This document shows, piece by piece, positions 33,692 to 45,677 of a stretch of 64,000 nucleotides of DNA (position 1 is its first letter; the number at the start of each line of letters is the position of its first letter). Below the pieces are notes generated by a model. That model worked only from the letters and a program-made list of their open reading frames with translations. It was not told the origin of the DNA and did no database searches. The stretch spans positions 1 through 64,000 of the forward strand of contig DATNID010000034.1 in assembly GCA_035604615.1 (NCBI GenBank), written 5' to 3'. The translations under genes and the position numbers were made by a program. Origin of the DNA: DATJLY01 sp035604615. Lineage in GTDB: Bacteria; Pseudomonadota; Alphaproteobacteria; ATCC43930; CGMCC-115725.

Positions 33692-35044
33692 CTACTGCGC
33701 CGCCGCCACGTCCTCGCCCGCGAGCCAATGGTCGAGCGCGGCGCGCGCCCGGCGCACGATCAACGGTTTCTTCTCGGCCCGGTTGGCGCGCGTCATGGCG
33801 CCTGCCGGCAGCGGCGGAAACAGGCCGAAATTCACGTTCATCGGCTGGAACGTGCCGGCGTCCGCGCCGCACGTGATGTGCGCCAGGAGCGCGCCCAGCG
33901 CGGTCTCGGACGGCGGCGGCTCGGGCACGGCGCCACGCCGTTCTGCAGCCGCAAACCGTCCGGCGACGAGACCGATCGCCGCGCTCTCGACATAGCCCTC
34001 GACGCCGGTGATCTGGCCGGCGAAGCGAAGCCGGGGCATGACCTTGAGGCGCAACAGCGGGTCGAGGAGGCGCGGGCTGTTGAGGAAGGTGTTGCGGTGC
34101 AGGCCTCCGAGGCGCGCGAACTCGGCGCGCTCGAGGCCGGGGATCATGCGCAGGATGCGGACCTGCTCGCCATGCTTCAGCTTGGTCTGGAATCCGACGA
34201 TGTTGTAGAGCGTGCCGAGCGCGTTGTCCTGGCGCAACTGCACCACGGCATAGGCGCCGCGCCCTGTGCGCGGGTCGGTGAGGCCAATGGGCTTCATCGG
34301 TCCCCAGCGCAGCGTGTCGGGCCCGCGCGCAGCCATCACCTCGATCGGCAGGCAGCCCTCGAAATAGGGCGTGTCCGTCTCCCATCCGTGGAACGACGCG
34401 CAATCGCCGGCAAGCAGCGCGGCGAGGAAGACTTGATACCGCTCCTTGTCGAGCGGGCAATTGATGTAGTCGGCGCCGTCGCCCTTGCCGTAGCGCGACT
34501 GCCGCCAGGCGCGATCCATGTCGATGGTCTCGGCGTGAACGATGGGCGCGATGGCGTCGAAGAAGGCGAGCGATGCTTGGCCGGTCAAGTCGCGGATCGC
34601 GTGCGCGAGCGGCGGCGCGGTCAAGGGCCCGGTGGCGATGACGACGCTCTCCCAGGATTCCGGCGGCAGCGTCGCCTCCTCGCGTACCAACGAGACGCCG
34701 GTCGCGGCCAGGAGCCGCTCCTCGACGCAGCGGGCGAATCCATCGCGATCGACCGCCAGCGCGCCCCCCGCGGGAAGGCGATTGGCGTCGGCGCATGCCA
34801 ACACGAGCGAGCCGAGACGCCGCATCTCCTCGTGCAGCAGCCCGACCGCGTTATTGTCTGCATCGTCGGAGCGGAACGAGTTGGAGCACACCAGCTCGGC
34901 CAGCCGGCCGGTCAGGTGCGCCTCGGTCGTCCGTACCGGGCGCATCTCGTGCAGCACCACGGCAACGCCGGCGCGCGCCAGTTGCCACGCGGCCTCCGAC
35001 CCGGCGAGGCCGCCGCCGATGACGTGGACGGGAGCATTCGTCAT
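33692..35044 (-). CDS. trmFO: tRNA uracil-54 C5-methyltransferase, folate/FAD type
   Basis: A 450-residue flavoprotein that makes ribothymidine at tRNA position 54 using methylenetetrahydrofolate. The FAD motif VHVIGGGLAGSEAAWQLA opens the protein; LHEMRP, ELVCSNSFRS (catalytic-region Cys) and NVNFGLFPPL near the C-terminus are TrmFO signatures. AAGGAGGAG lies upstream. It sits between a binding protein and an acyl-CoA synthetase, an unremarkable mixture. Confidence 0.94.
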   Translation of the reverse strand: MTNAPVHVIGGGLAGSEAAWQLARAGVAVVLHEMRPVRTTEAHLTGRLAELVCSNSFRSDDADNNAVGLLHEEMRRLGSLVLACADANRLPAGGALAVDRDGFARCVEERLLAATGVSLVREEATLPPESWESVVIATGPLTAPPLAHAIRDLTGQASLAFFDAIAPIVHAETIDMDRAWRQSRYGKGDGADYINCPLDKERYQVFLAALLAGDCASFHGWETDTPYFEGCLPIEVMAARGPDTLRWGPMKPIGLTDPRTGRGAYAVVQLRQDNALGTLYNIVGFQTKLKHGEQVRILRMIPGLERAEFARLGGLHRNTFLNSPRLLDPLLRLKVMPRLRFAGQITGVEGYVESAAIGLVAGRFAAAERRGAVPEPPPSETALGALLAHITCGADAGTFQPMNVNFGLFPPLPAGAMTRANRAEKKPLIVRRARAALDHWLAGEDVAAAQ

Positions 35045-35074
35045 TCCGCCGTTTGTAACTCCTCCTTCGTGAGC

Positions 35075-36088
35075 TCAGGTCTTGAACACCTGATCGACGA
35101 ATTTGTTGGTGTAGAGGGTCGAAGCGTCCTTGACGTCGGCAATGCCGATCTCGCGCAAGCCGTCGACGGCGGACTGCCACAGGCGCGGCACGTTGCGCAG
35201 CAGGTTCTCGCGGCCCTCGGCGAGCCACATGGAGCGCGTCACCTCTTCCTGCACGGCAACGATGCTGGCGAGATCGTTCATGCGGGGGATGTCGTAGTCC
35301 TTGGCGGCGCGCTGGAAGATGGGTGCCAAGGGCTGGTCCATGATTTCCACCACCGACGCCTTGAGCGCGCGCAGCAGGCGCAGAACCAGCTCCGGCTTCG
35401 TTTCGGCCGTCTCCTTGGTGCAGAAATAAAGAAGCCCCGGGGCGGGGATGATGGAATCGATGTTCAAATACTCGAGCGGCTCGCCGATGCGCTTCAGCGT
35501 GACCACGATCGGCAGGTTGCAGATGAAGCAATCGAGCCTACCCTTGCGGATGAGCTCGACCTCGCCGGGGCTGTTGCCGGCGACGACGATGTTCGCCTCG
35601 TCCCTGCGCACGCCCGCCTTGGCCATCGCCACCTGCACCAGCAGCTCGGACAAGCCGCCGACCGACAGGACGCCGACGGTCTTGCCGCGCAGATCGGCGC
35701 CGCTCCGCACCGGCTTGTCCTTGAGGCTGACGATGTTGAAGCCGACGCGCTGCGACAGCGCCGCGAAGGCGTAGAACGGCGCGCTGCGCGTGGCGACGGT
35801 GCGGATGAAATCGATGCTGGCGATGTAGCTGAACTGCACCTGGCCCGCGACCACGAGCTGGAACGCCTCGGCGTTGCCGGGCGGGCCGATCACCTTGACG
35901 TCGAGCCCCTCGCGTGCGAAATGCCCGCCCGACACGGCGTTCATCACGTCGATGAAGGTCGGATCGTAGCCGAACGGCGTGCTGAAGGTGATGCTGTCGG
36001 CGGCGCGCGCCGAGCGGATGATGGCTGGGCTGGCGACGATTGCCGCCCCCGCCGCCGCCGATTTCAGGAACCGTCGCCGCGTGGTCAT
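35075..36088 (-). CDS. Tat-exported ABC substrate-binding protein (NMT1-like)
   Basis: A 337-residue protein with a twin-arginine signal (TTRRRFLKSAAAGAA, cleavage near RSARA). The mature part shows FIDVMNAVSGGHFAREGLDVKVI, a Gly/Asn loop and GADLRGKTVGVLSVGGLSELL, the NMT1/THI5-like binding fold. No permease or ATPase is adjacent. The start at 36088 has GGGAGGAGC upstream; the frame beyond it overlaps only uvrA. The ligand is unknown. Confidence 0.8.
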   Translation of the reverse strand: MTTRRRFLKSAAAGAAIVASPAIIRSARAADSITFSTPFGYDPTFIDVMNAVSGGHFAREGLDVKVIGPPGNAEAFQLVVAGQVQFSYIASIDFIRTVATRSAPFYAFAALSQRVGFNIVSLKDKPVRSGADLRGKTVGVLSVGGLSELLVQVAMAKAGVRRDEANIVVAGNSPGEVELIRKGRLDCFICNLPIVVTLKRIGEPLEYLNIDSIIPAPGLLYFCTKETAETKPELVLRLLRALKASVVEIMDQPLAPIFQRAAKDYDIPRMNDLASIVAVQEEVTRSMWLAEGRENLLRNVPRLWQSAVDGLREIGIADVKDASTLYTNKFVDQVFKT

Positions 36089-36114
36089 GCTGCTCCTCCC
36101 GTGACGCGCAGGTC

Positions 36115-38970
<2,856 letters not shown>

Positions 38971-39121
38971 GGGGGCAATATAGCGGCGGCGGGCGCGCCA
39001 GCGCCACCACCGCCCGCTTCACCTTCTGGCGTGCGGACGATGGCGGGGCGCGCTAAGATGGCGGGTGATCCACCAGCGGGCATGCCGGGCCGCCTGCCGC
39101 AGCGAGGAAGGACCAAGGGAC

Positions 39122-39607
39122 ATGGCCGGAAGCGTCAACAAAGTCATTCTCGTCGGAAATCTCGGGCGCGACCCGGAGATCCGCTCCACCTCGGGCGGCC
39201 AGCGCGTCGCCAACATGTCGGTCGCGACCTCGGAGACTTGGCGTGACCGCACCTCGGGTGAGCGCAAGGAGCGCACCGAGTGGCACCGGGTCGTCATCTT
39301 CAACGAGCGTCTGGTAGACATCGTCGAGAAGTACCTGAAAAAGGGCGCCAAGGTCTATATCGAGGGCGCGCTCCAGACCCGGAAATGGAGCGACAATTCC
39401 GGCCAGGAGCGCTACACGACCGAGATCGTGCTGCAGAATTTCCGCGGCGAGCTGACCATGTTGGACGGCGGGCGCGGCGGCGGCGGGCTCGCCGGCGAGG
39501 CCGAGGGCGGCTACGACGAGGCTCCGGCCCAGGCCCAGAGCGGCGGCGGCGCCCGGCCCGAGCGGCGCGCGCCGGCGGCCGATCTCGACGACGAAATTCC
39601 ATTCTGA
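39122..39607 (+). CDS. ssb: Single-stranded DNA-binding protein
   Basis: A 161-residue OB-fold protein: SVNKVILVGNLGRDPEIR, then ETWRDRTSGERKERTEWHRVV and YLKKGAKVYIEGALQTRKW. The Gly-rich linker leads to the acidic tip DLDDEIPF that recruits partners. ATG 39122 has GAAGGACCAAGGG upstream and fits the family start; the open frame goes back to 39065. Divergent from uvrA. Confidence 0.96.
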   Translation: MAGSVNKVILVGNLGRDPEIRSTSGGQRVANMSVATSETWRDRTSGERKERTEWHRVVIFNERLVDIVEKYLKKGAKVYIEGALQTRKWSDNSGQERYTTEIVLQNFRGELTMLDGGRGGGGLAGEAEGGYDEAPAQAQSGGGARPERRAPAADLDDEIPF

Positions 39608-39633
39608 GACCCGTGCGCGGGTAGGGGGAAACG

Positions 39634-41580
39634 ATGGCGAAATTACGGAACGAACCCAAATTCGGCCGGCGCGGCTTCCTCAAGGGCGCGACCCTGGCCG
39701 GCGCTGCGGCGGCAATGACGCCGCCGCTCGCCGCCACCGCCCAGACCCAGGCGCCGCCGGTCTGGAAGCCGACTGGCGCGCAGCCGATGAACCGCGCCGC
39801 CGAGACCCAGGTGCCGCCGCACGAGGCGCAGCTCACCACCCAGTTCACCGGCTCCGACTTCATGGTCGATTGCTTCAAGAGCCTGGGCTTCGACTATCTC
39901 CCCGCCAATCCCGGGTCGAGCTTCCGCGCGATCCAGGAATCGATCGTCAATTACGGCAAGAACCAAGCCCCCGAGTTCCTCACCTGCACCCATGAGGAGC
40001 AGTCGGTGGCGATGGCGCACGGCTACGCCAAGATCGCCGGCAAGCCGCTGATCAACCTGGTCCACGGCACGGTCGGGCTGCAGCACGCGGCGATGGCGCT
40101 CTACAACGCCTATTGCGACCGCGTGCCGCTCTTCGTTGTCGGCGGCAACGGCGCCGACGCGACCATGCGCCGGCCCGGCGTCGAATGGATCCACACTGCC
40201 CAAGATGCGGCCGCCATCACCCGCGACTTCTCCAAGTGGGACGATTATCCGGCCTCGCTGCAGCATTTCGCCGAATCGACGGTGCGCGCCTACAAGATCG
40301 CGATGACGCCGCCGATGGGCCCGGTGGTGCTCATGGCCGACGGCAGCCTCCAGGAAGACCCGATCCCCGAGGAAGCGGAGCTCATGATTCCCAAGCTGCC
40401 GCGGGTCGCCTTGCCCGAGGGCGATTGGGGCGCGGTAGCCGAAACGGCGCGGCTTCTGGTGGCATCCGAGGCGCCGGTCATCGTCGCCGACCGCTGCGCG
40501 CGCACGCCCGAGGGCCTCGCGCGCCTTTTGGAGCTGGCAGAACTGCTGCAAGCGCCGGTGGTCGATGCGGGCGCACGCATGAACTTCCCCACCCGCCATC
40601 CGCTCAACCAGAGCCATCGCGGGCGCGCCTTGATCGCCCAGGCGGACCTGATCGTCGGCCTCGACGTCAACGATTTCTGGGGCCTGGTGCATTCCTACCG
40701 CGACCAGCTCCACCGCACCTCGAAGCTGTCGCTCAAGCCCGGCTGCAAGACCATCACGATCGGCAGCAGCGATCTCTTCATCAAGGCCAACTACCAGGAT
40801 TTCCAGCGCTTCGCCGATGTCGATCTCGCCATCGCCGCCGACAGCGAGACCACGCTCGCCATGCTGATCGAGGCGGTGAAGCGCGAAATCCCGTCCGACA
40901 AGAAGGACGCTTACGCTGCGCGCGGCCAGAAGATGGCCGAAGCGCACATGAAGGGGCTGGCCCAGGCGCGCGACGATGCCGCGGTCGGCTGGGACGCGAG
41001 CCCCATTTCGACCGCGCGGCTATGCGCCGAGCTGTGGGCGCAGATCAAGGGCGAGGACTGGTCGCTCGTCTCGGGCGACAATTCGGTGAGCGGCTGGCCG
41101 CATCGCCTCTGGACCATGGACAAGCACCATCATTATATCGGCGACGGCGGCGGCTATGGCGTGGGCTACGGCGCGCCCGCGGCGGTGGGCGCCGGGCTCG
41201 CCAACCGGACGCACGGGCGGCTTACCGTGGCGCTGCAGAACGACGGCGATCTCATGTACCAGCCGGGCGTGCTGTGGACCGCGGCCAAGCACAAGATCCC
41301 GGTGCTGTTCGTCATGCACAACAACCGCTTCTATTTCCAGGAAGTGATGCATCTGCAACGCATGGCCAACCGCCACGACCGCGACGTCACCACCGCGCAT
41401 GTCGGCACCGAGATCGCCAATCCCAACATCCAGTACGCCAAGCTGGCCGAGAGTCTCGGCGTCCATGGCGAAGGGCCGATCACCGATCCCAGCGACCTCG
41501 CCCCCGCGCTCCAGCGCGCGATCGCGACGGTAAAGGGCGGCGCGCCGGCGCTGGTCGATGTCGTGACGCAGGGGCGGTGA
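39634..41580 (+). CDS. Tat-exported thiamine-diphosphate-dependent enzyme
   Basis: A 648-residue protein of the acetolactate synthase/benzoylformate decarboxylase fold. It begins with a twin-arginine signal (R12RGFLKGATLAGAAAA, cleavage near TAQ). The N-terminal Pyr domain carries the catalytic Glu in THEEQSVAMAHGYAKIAGKP (about 121-122). The C-terminal domain carries the TPP/Mg motif as NDGDLMYQPGVLWTA ... MHNNRFYF. Such enzymes are normally cytoplasmic; export in folded, cofactor-loaded form through Tat fits. A cytochrome c gene follows by seven bases and could accept electrons. Substrate unknown. The pair sits between ssb and gyrA. Confidence 0.8.
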   Translation: MAKLRNEPKFGRRGFLKGATLAGAAAAMTPPLAATAQTQAPPVWKPTGAQPMNRAAETQVPPHEAQLTTQFTGSDFMVDCFKSLGFDYLPANPGSSFRAIQESIVNYGKNQAPEFLTCTHEEQSVAMAHGYAKIAGKPLINLVHGTVGLQHAAMALYNAYCDRVPLFVVGGNGADATMRRPGVEWIHTAQDAAAITRDFSKWDDYPASLQHFAESTVRAYKIAMTPPMGPVVLMADGSLQEDPIPEEAELMIPKLPRVALPEGDWGAVAETARLLVASEAPVIVADRCARTPEGLARLLELAELLQAPVVDAGARMNFPTRHPLNQSHRGRALIAQADLIVGLDVNDFWGLVHSYRDQLHRTSKLSLKPGCKTITIGSSDLFIKANYQDFQRFADVDLAIAADSETTLAMLIEAVKREIPSDKKDAYAARGQKMAEAHMKGLAQARDDAAVGWDASPISTARLCAELWAQIKGEDWSLVSGDNSVSGWPHRLWTMDKHHHYIGDGGGYGVGYGAPAAVGAGLANRTHGRLTVALQNDGDLMYQPGVLWTAAKHKIPVLFVMHNNRFYFQEVMHLQRMANRHDRDVTTAHVGTEIANPNIQYAKLAESLGVHGEGPITDPSDLAPALQRAIATVKGGAPALVDVVTQGR

Positions 41581-41587
41581 GGGCGCG

Positions 41588-41956
41588 ATGAGGGTTCGTG
41601 TGTTGGCGTGCGCCTTGGCGCTCGCGTTTCCGCTGGCTGCCCGGGCACAGCAGCAGCCGCCGGCGCCGCCGGTGCCGGCGGGCGATGCCGCCAAGGGCAA
41701 GGCGACCTATGTCACCGACGGCTGCGTCGAGTGCCACGGCGGGGTCGGGCAGGGCAGCCGCGGCACCGGGCCGCGCCTCGCCCGCACCCAGCTACCGCTC
41801 GACGCCTTCCTACAACAGCTGCGCCAGCCCTCGTTCGAGATGCCGCCCTACGAGGCCGCGGTCATCCCGGACCAGGACGCCGCCAACATCTATGCCTTTC
41901 TTCAGTCCCTGCCGCCGCCGCTGGCGGGCAAGGACATCCCGCTTCTGAACCAATAG
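41588..41956 (+). CDS. Periplasmic class I cytochrome c
   Basis: A 122-residue protein with signal peptide 1-21 (ending ARA) and one haem site, GCVECHGGVGQGSRGTGPRLA. The sixth ligand is probably the Met in FEMPPYEA, and the C-terminal helix IYAFLQSLPPPL is typical. It starts seven bases after the thiamine-diphosphate enzyme, so the two are probably co-expressed and meet in the periplasm. No other redox gene is close. Confidence 0.9.
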   Translation: MRVRVLACALALAFPLAARAQQQPPAPPVPAGDAAKGKATYVTDGCVECHGGVGQGSRGTGPRLARTQLPLDAFLQQLRQPSFEMPPYEAAVIPDQDAANIYAFLQSLPPPLAGKDIPLLNQ

Positions 41957-42121
41957 CCCGCGCTTTTTGCAATGCAGCATCGCGCGCCCAGCGGGAGCGA
42001 TGGAGGCGCCCGCGCGCCGGTTGAGAAATCACCGCCGTATCGCGCCATATCGGCCTGATTTCTCGTACTTTTATTAAGTGCGGGCGAATCGCCGACCGAG
42101 CCGATTCCGGCGCGCGCGGCG

Positions 42122-42150
42122 TTGTTCGGAAGCGCGAAATCGGCTATATT
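42122..42150 (+). promoter_or_regulatory. Promoter of gyrA
   Basis: TTGTTC (42122-42127), a 17-base spacer and TATATT (42145-42150). Transcription from here would start near 42157 and excludes start codons before it, leaving TTG 42218 as the likeliest gyrA start. From 41957 to 42121 I see nothing else. Confidence 0.55.
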
Positions 42151-42217
42151 TTTTACTACCGCGAGACCGGCCTTCCGCCGGTTGTTTTCGCGGCCAACGC
42201 ATCGCCTCCGGACCCCT

Positions 42218-44977
42218 TTGGCCTCGCTCCCCGCAGCACCGCCGCCGCTCGACATAACGCCCGTCGCCATCGAAGAGGAGATGAAACGCTCCTACCTCGA
42301 TTATGCGATGAGCGTGATCGTGGCGCGCGCGCTCCCCGACGTGCGCGACGGGCTGAAGCCGGTCCACCGCCGCATCCTCTACGCGATGAAGGAGGGCGGC
42401 TACGACTGGAACCGCGGCTACCACAAATCGGCCCGCATCGTTGGCGAGGTGATGGGCAAATATCACCCGCATGGCGATCTCGCGATCTACGACGCGATGG
42501 TGCGCATGGCGCAGGACTTCGCCATGCGCGTGCCGCTCATTGACGGGCAGGGCAATTACGGCTCGATGGACGGCGATCCGGCGGCGGCGATGCGCTACAC
42601 CGAGGCGCGCCTGTCGCGCGCCGCCGACGCGCTGCTCGAGGATTTCGACCGCGAGACGGTCGATTTCCAGCCCAACTACGACAGCAAGGACGTCGAGCCT
42701 GCGGTGCTGCCGGCGCGCTTCCCGAACCTTCTCGTCAATGGCGCCAGCGGCATCGCCGTCGGCATGGCGACCAACATCCCGACCCACAATCTCGGCGAGG
42801 TGATCGATGCCGCGATCGCGCTGGTGGATGATCCCGATCTCTCGATCGAGGAACTGATGGAGCGCGTGCCGGGTCCGGATTTTCCTACCGGTGGCATCAT
42901 CATCGGCCATGCCGGCATCCACGCCGCCTACCGGCTCGGCCGCGGCTCGATCACGGTGCGCGGCACGACCGCGATCGAGGAATTGGGCCGTGACCGCGAA
43001 GCCATCGTCGTCACCGAGATCCCCTACCAGGTCAACAAGGCGCGCATGGTCGAGCGCATCGCCGAGGTGGTGCGCGACAAGCTGGTCGAGGGCATCTCCG
43101 ACCTGCGCGACGAGAGCGACCGCGACGGCGTGCGCGTCGTCATCGAGCTGAAGCGCGACGCCATGGCGGAGGTGGTGCTGAACCAGCTCTACCGCTACAC
43201 GCCGCTGCAGACGACCTTCAGCGTCAACATGCTGGCGCTCAATGGGGGCCGGCCCGAGTTGTTGAGCCTCAAGGACGTGATCGTCGCCTTCGTCGCCTTC
43301 CGCGAGGAGGTGGTGACGCGCCGCACCGCCTTTCTCCTGCGCAAGGCGCGGGAGCGGGCACACACGCTGGTCGCGCTCGCCGTCGCTGTCGCCAACATCG
43401 ACGAGATGATCGCGCTCATTCGCGCTGCCGCCGATCCTGCGACGGCACGCGCCGGGCTCATGGGGCGCGACTGGCCGGCGTCGTCGATCGCGCCGCTCAT
43501 CGCGCTGGTCGAGGACCGCGTCCTCGGCGAGCCGCCGGTCTATCGCCTTTCCGAGGAGCAGGCGAAGGCCATCCTCGAGCTGCGGCTCCAGCGCCTCACT
43601 GGGCTCGAGCGTGACAAGATCGCGGCGGAGCTCGACGAGGTGGTGAAGGAGATCGGCCGCCATCTCGAGATCCTGAGCTCGCGCCCCAAGCTGCTCGACG
43701 TGGTGCGCCAGGAGCTGGCCGACGTGAAGGCGCAATTCGCCACGCCGCGTCGTACCGTGATCGAGGAGCTCGAATTCGAGAGCGACATCGAGACCCTCAT
43801 CCAACGCGAGGACATGGTCGTTACCGTCACCCATGCCGGCTACATCAAGCGCGTGCCACTTTCGACATATCGGGCGCAGCGGCGCGGCGGACGCGGACGC
43901 ACCGGCATGGCGATGCGCGAGGAAGACGCGGTGAGCCAGGTGTTCGTCGCCTCGACCCATGCGCCGGTGTTGTTCTTCACCTCCTCGGGCCGGGTCTACA
44001 AGCTCAAGGTCTATCGCCTGCCGGTGGGGACGCCGCAGGCGCGCGGCAAGGCGATGGTGAATTTGCTCCCCAATCTCGCGCCGGGCGAGACCATCTCGAC
44101 CGTGATGCCGTTGGCCGAGGACGAAACCGATTGGAGCGGACGCTTCGTCGTCTTCGTCACTGCCAAGGGATATGTGCGGCGCAACGCGCTTTCCGATTTC
44201 GCCAACGTCTTCGCCTCGGGCAAGATCGCCATGAAGTTCGAGGGCGAGGACGCCGACGATCGGCTCATCGCCGCCGCGATCTGCACCGAGAAGAACGACG
44301 TCCTGCTGGCGACGCGCCATGGGCGCTGCATCCGCTTTCCGGTCGACGAAAAGCTGCGCGTCTTCTCGAGCCGCACCTCGGTCGGCGTGCGCGGCATCCG
44401 CCTGACCGAGGCGGGCGACGCTGTGGTGTCGCTGTCGGTGCTGCGCCACGAGGACGTTCCGACCGAGCTGCGTTACGCCTATCTGCGGCTCTCGAGCGAG
44501 CGGCGGCGCGACGCGACCGCGCTCGAGGAGCCCGAAACTGAAATCGCGGTCGAGGCCGAGAACGGCGAGAACGGCGAGAACGGACACGCCGCCGCCACCA
44601 TCTCCGAGGAGCAGTATCTCGATCTCGCCAAGCGCGAGGAATTCGTGCTGACCATGACCGAGAAGGGCTTTGGCCGGCGCAGCTCGGCCTATGACTACCC
44701 CATCACCGGGCGCGGCGGACAGGGCCGCGACAACATCGCGCGCCGCCAGGGCGACACCATCGCCATCTTTCCCGTCGCCGAGCGCGACCAGATCATGCTG
44801 GTCACCGACGGCGGCATGGTGATCCGCGTCCCGGTCAACGGCATCAGCATCAGGCGCCGCCGCAGCGGCGGGGTCGTTATCTTCAAGGTCGACGAGGGCG
44901 GTCGCGTGGTGTCCGCGGCGCGCTTCCCCGAGGCCGGCGAAGGCGTCGACGGATCAGCGGAAGGGACAGAGGCATGA
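42218..44977 (+). CDS. gyrA: DNA gyrase subunit A
   Basis: About 919 residues. The N-terminus DITPVAIEEEMKRSYLDYAMSVIV, the Tyr of AAAMRYTEARLS, and the GyrA box QRRGGRG before the C-terminal pinwheel are present. The quinolone pocket reads HPHGDLAIYD: Leu88 (codon 42479-42481) stands at E. coli Ser83, and Asp92 keeps Asp87. An ENGENGENG insert lies near residue 785. The start is uncertain: TTG 42218 fits the family and the upstream promoter. The stop overlaps coaD (ATGA). Confidence 0.94.
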   Translation: MASLPAAPPPLDITPVAIEEEMKRSYLDYAMSVIVARALPDVRDGLKPVHRRILYAMKEGGYDWNRGYHKSARIVGEVMGKYHPHGDLAIYDAMVRMAQDFAMRVPLIDGQGNYGSMDGDPAAAMRYTEARLSRAADALLEDFDRETVDFQPNYDSKDVEPAVLPARFPNLLVNGASGIAVGMATNIPTHNLGEVIDAAIALVDDPDLSIEELMERVPGPDFPTGGIIIGHAGIHAAYRLGRGSITVRGTTAIEELGRDREAIVVTEIPYQVNKARMVERIAEVVRDKLVEGISDLRDESDRDGVRVVIELKRDAMAEVVLNQLYRYTPLQTTFSVNMLALNGGRPELLSLKDVIVAFVAFREEVVTRRTAFLLRKARERAHTLVALAVAVANIDEMIALIRAAADPATARAGLMGRDWPASSIAPLIALVEDRVLGEPPVYRLSEEQAKAILELRLQRLTGLERDKIAAELDEVVKEIGRHLEILSSRPKLLDVVRQELADVKAQFATPRRTVIEELEFESDIETLIQREDMVVTVTHAGYIKRVPLSTYRAQRRGGRGRTGMAMREEDAVSQVFVASTHAPVLFFTSSGRVYKLKVYRLPVGTPQARGKAMVNLLPNLAPGETISTVMPLAEDETDWSGRFVVFVTAKGYVRRNALSDFANVFASGKIAMKFEGEDADDRLIAAAICTEKNDVLLATRHGRCIRFPVDEKLRVFSSRTSVGVRGIRLTEAGDAVVSLSVLRHEDVPTELRYAYLRLSSERRRDATALEEPETEIAVEAENGENGENGHAAATISEEQYLDLAKREEFVLTMTEKGFGRRSSAYDYPITGRGGQGRDNIARRQGDTIAIFPVAERDQIMLVTDGGMVIRVPVNGISIRRRRSGGVVIFKVDEGGRVVSAARFPEAGEGVDGSAEGTEA

Positions 44978-45513
44978 GCGACTTGCACGTCGGGATCTAT
45001 CCCGGGACGTTCGATCCGATCACCAACGGCCACACCGACATCATCCTGCGCGCGACCAAAGTGGTCGACCGGCTGGTGATCGGCGTTGCGCGCAACGACG
45101 GCAAGGCCCCGCTGTTCCCAACCGACGAGCGTGTCGCTATCGTGCGCGAGGAGGTCGATAATCTCGCTGACCCCGAGACACGCGCCCGAATCGAAGTGCG
45201 CGCCTTCGATACCTTGCTGATGCATTTCGCGATTTCGGTTCACGCTTCAGTGATCATCCGCGGCTTGAGGGCGGTCTCGGACTTCGAGTACGAGTTCCAG
45301 ATGGCGGGCATGAACAACCGGCTGAACGCCGCGGTGGAGACAGTGTTCCTCATGGCCTCGGACCGGTTCCAGTTCATTTCATCGCGCTTCGTCAAGGAGA
45401 TCGGCCAACTCGGCGGTGACGTTTCGCCGTTCGTCAGCACGCGGGTGGCCGAGCGTCTCGCGCGGCGCTTTGCCGCGGCGCGGGACGCGGCGCCGCGCGC
45501 CGCAAAGGGCTGA
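44974..45513 (+). CDS. coaD: Pantetheine-phosphate adenylyltransferase
   Basis: A 179-residue nucleotidyltransferase making dephospho-CoA. It has GIYPGTFDPITNGHTDII (HxGH-like site), IIRGLRAVSDFEYEFQMAGMN and FISSRFVKEIGQLGGDVS, where the usual SSTLVKE reads SSRFVKE. ATG 44974 overlaps the gyrA stop. In relatives gyrA-coaD is followed by peptidyl-prolyl isomerase genes; here the conserved run ends. Confidence 0.95.
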   Translation: MSDLHVGIYPGTFDPITNGHTDIILRATKVVDRLVIGVARNDGKAPLFPTDERVAIVREEVDNLADPETRARIEVRAFDTLLMHFAISVHASVIIRGLRAVSDFEYEFQMAGMNNRLNAAVETVFLMASDRFQFISSRFVKEIGQLGGDVSPFVSTRVAERLARRFAAARDAAPRAAKG

Positions 45514-45551
45514 TCCGCGTGCATATGAAATTCATTTAACTTGGCTCGGCG

Positions 45552-45677
45552 GCGGGCTTGGGACCTAATCCGGCATGGCGGTTCTGCCGCCACAAGCCCG
45601 CTCAGACCCCCTTGGCGGGCGAAGACCCCTGGGTCAGCCCCGCCTGCACCCCTTTCCTCCAAGCAGCAGGCGGGGCT
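45552..45677. repeat. Two inverted repeats between converging genes
   Basis: First structure: GCGGGCTTG (45552-45560) pairs with CAAGCCCGC (45593-45601), with an inner 6-bp hairpin (45576-45581 with 45587-45592). Second: a perfect 12-bp stem, AGCCCCGCCTGC (45636-45647) with GCAGGCGGGGCT (45666-45677), loop 18. No T-run follows, so they are not classical terminators, but they lie between coaD and a converging gene and touch that gene's stop. Confidence 0.65.

Noticed and set aside
38971..39121. SOS operator between uvrA and ssb
   Set aside because: No GTTC-N7-GTTC or GAAC-type alphaproteobacterial LexA box was found in the intergenic bases.
42074..44587. Long minus-strand open frame (837 codons)
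   Set aside because: It is the antisense shadow of gyrA, rich in Arg, His, Gly and Asp with no fold signal.
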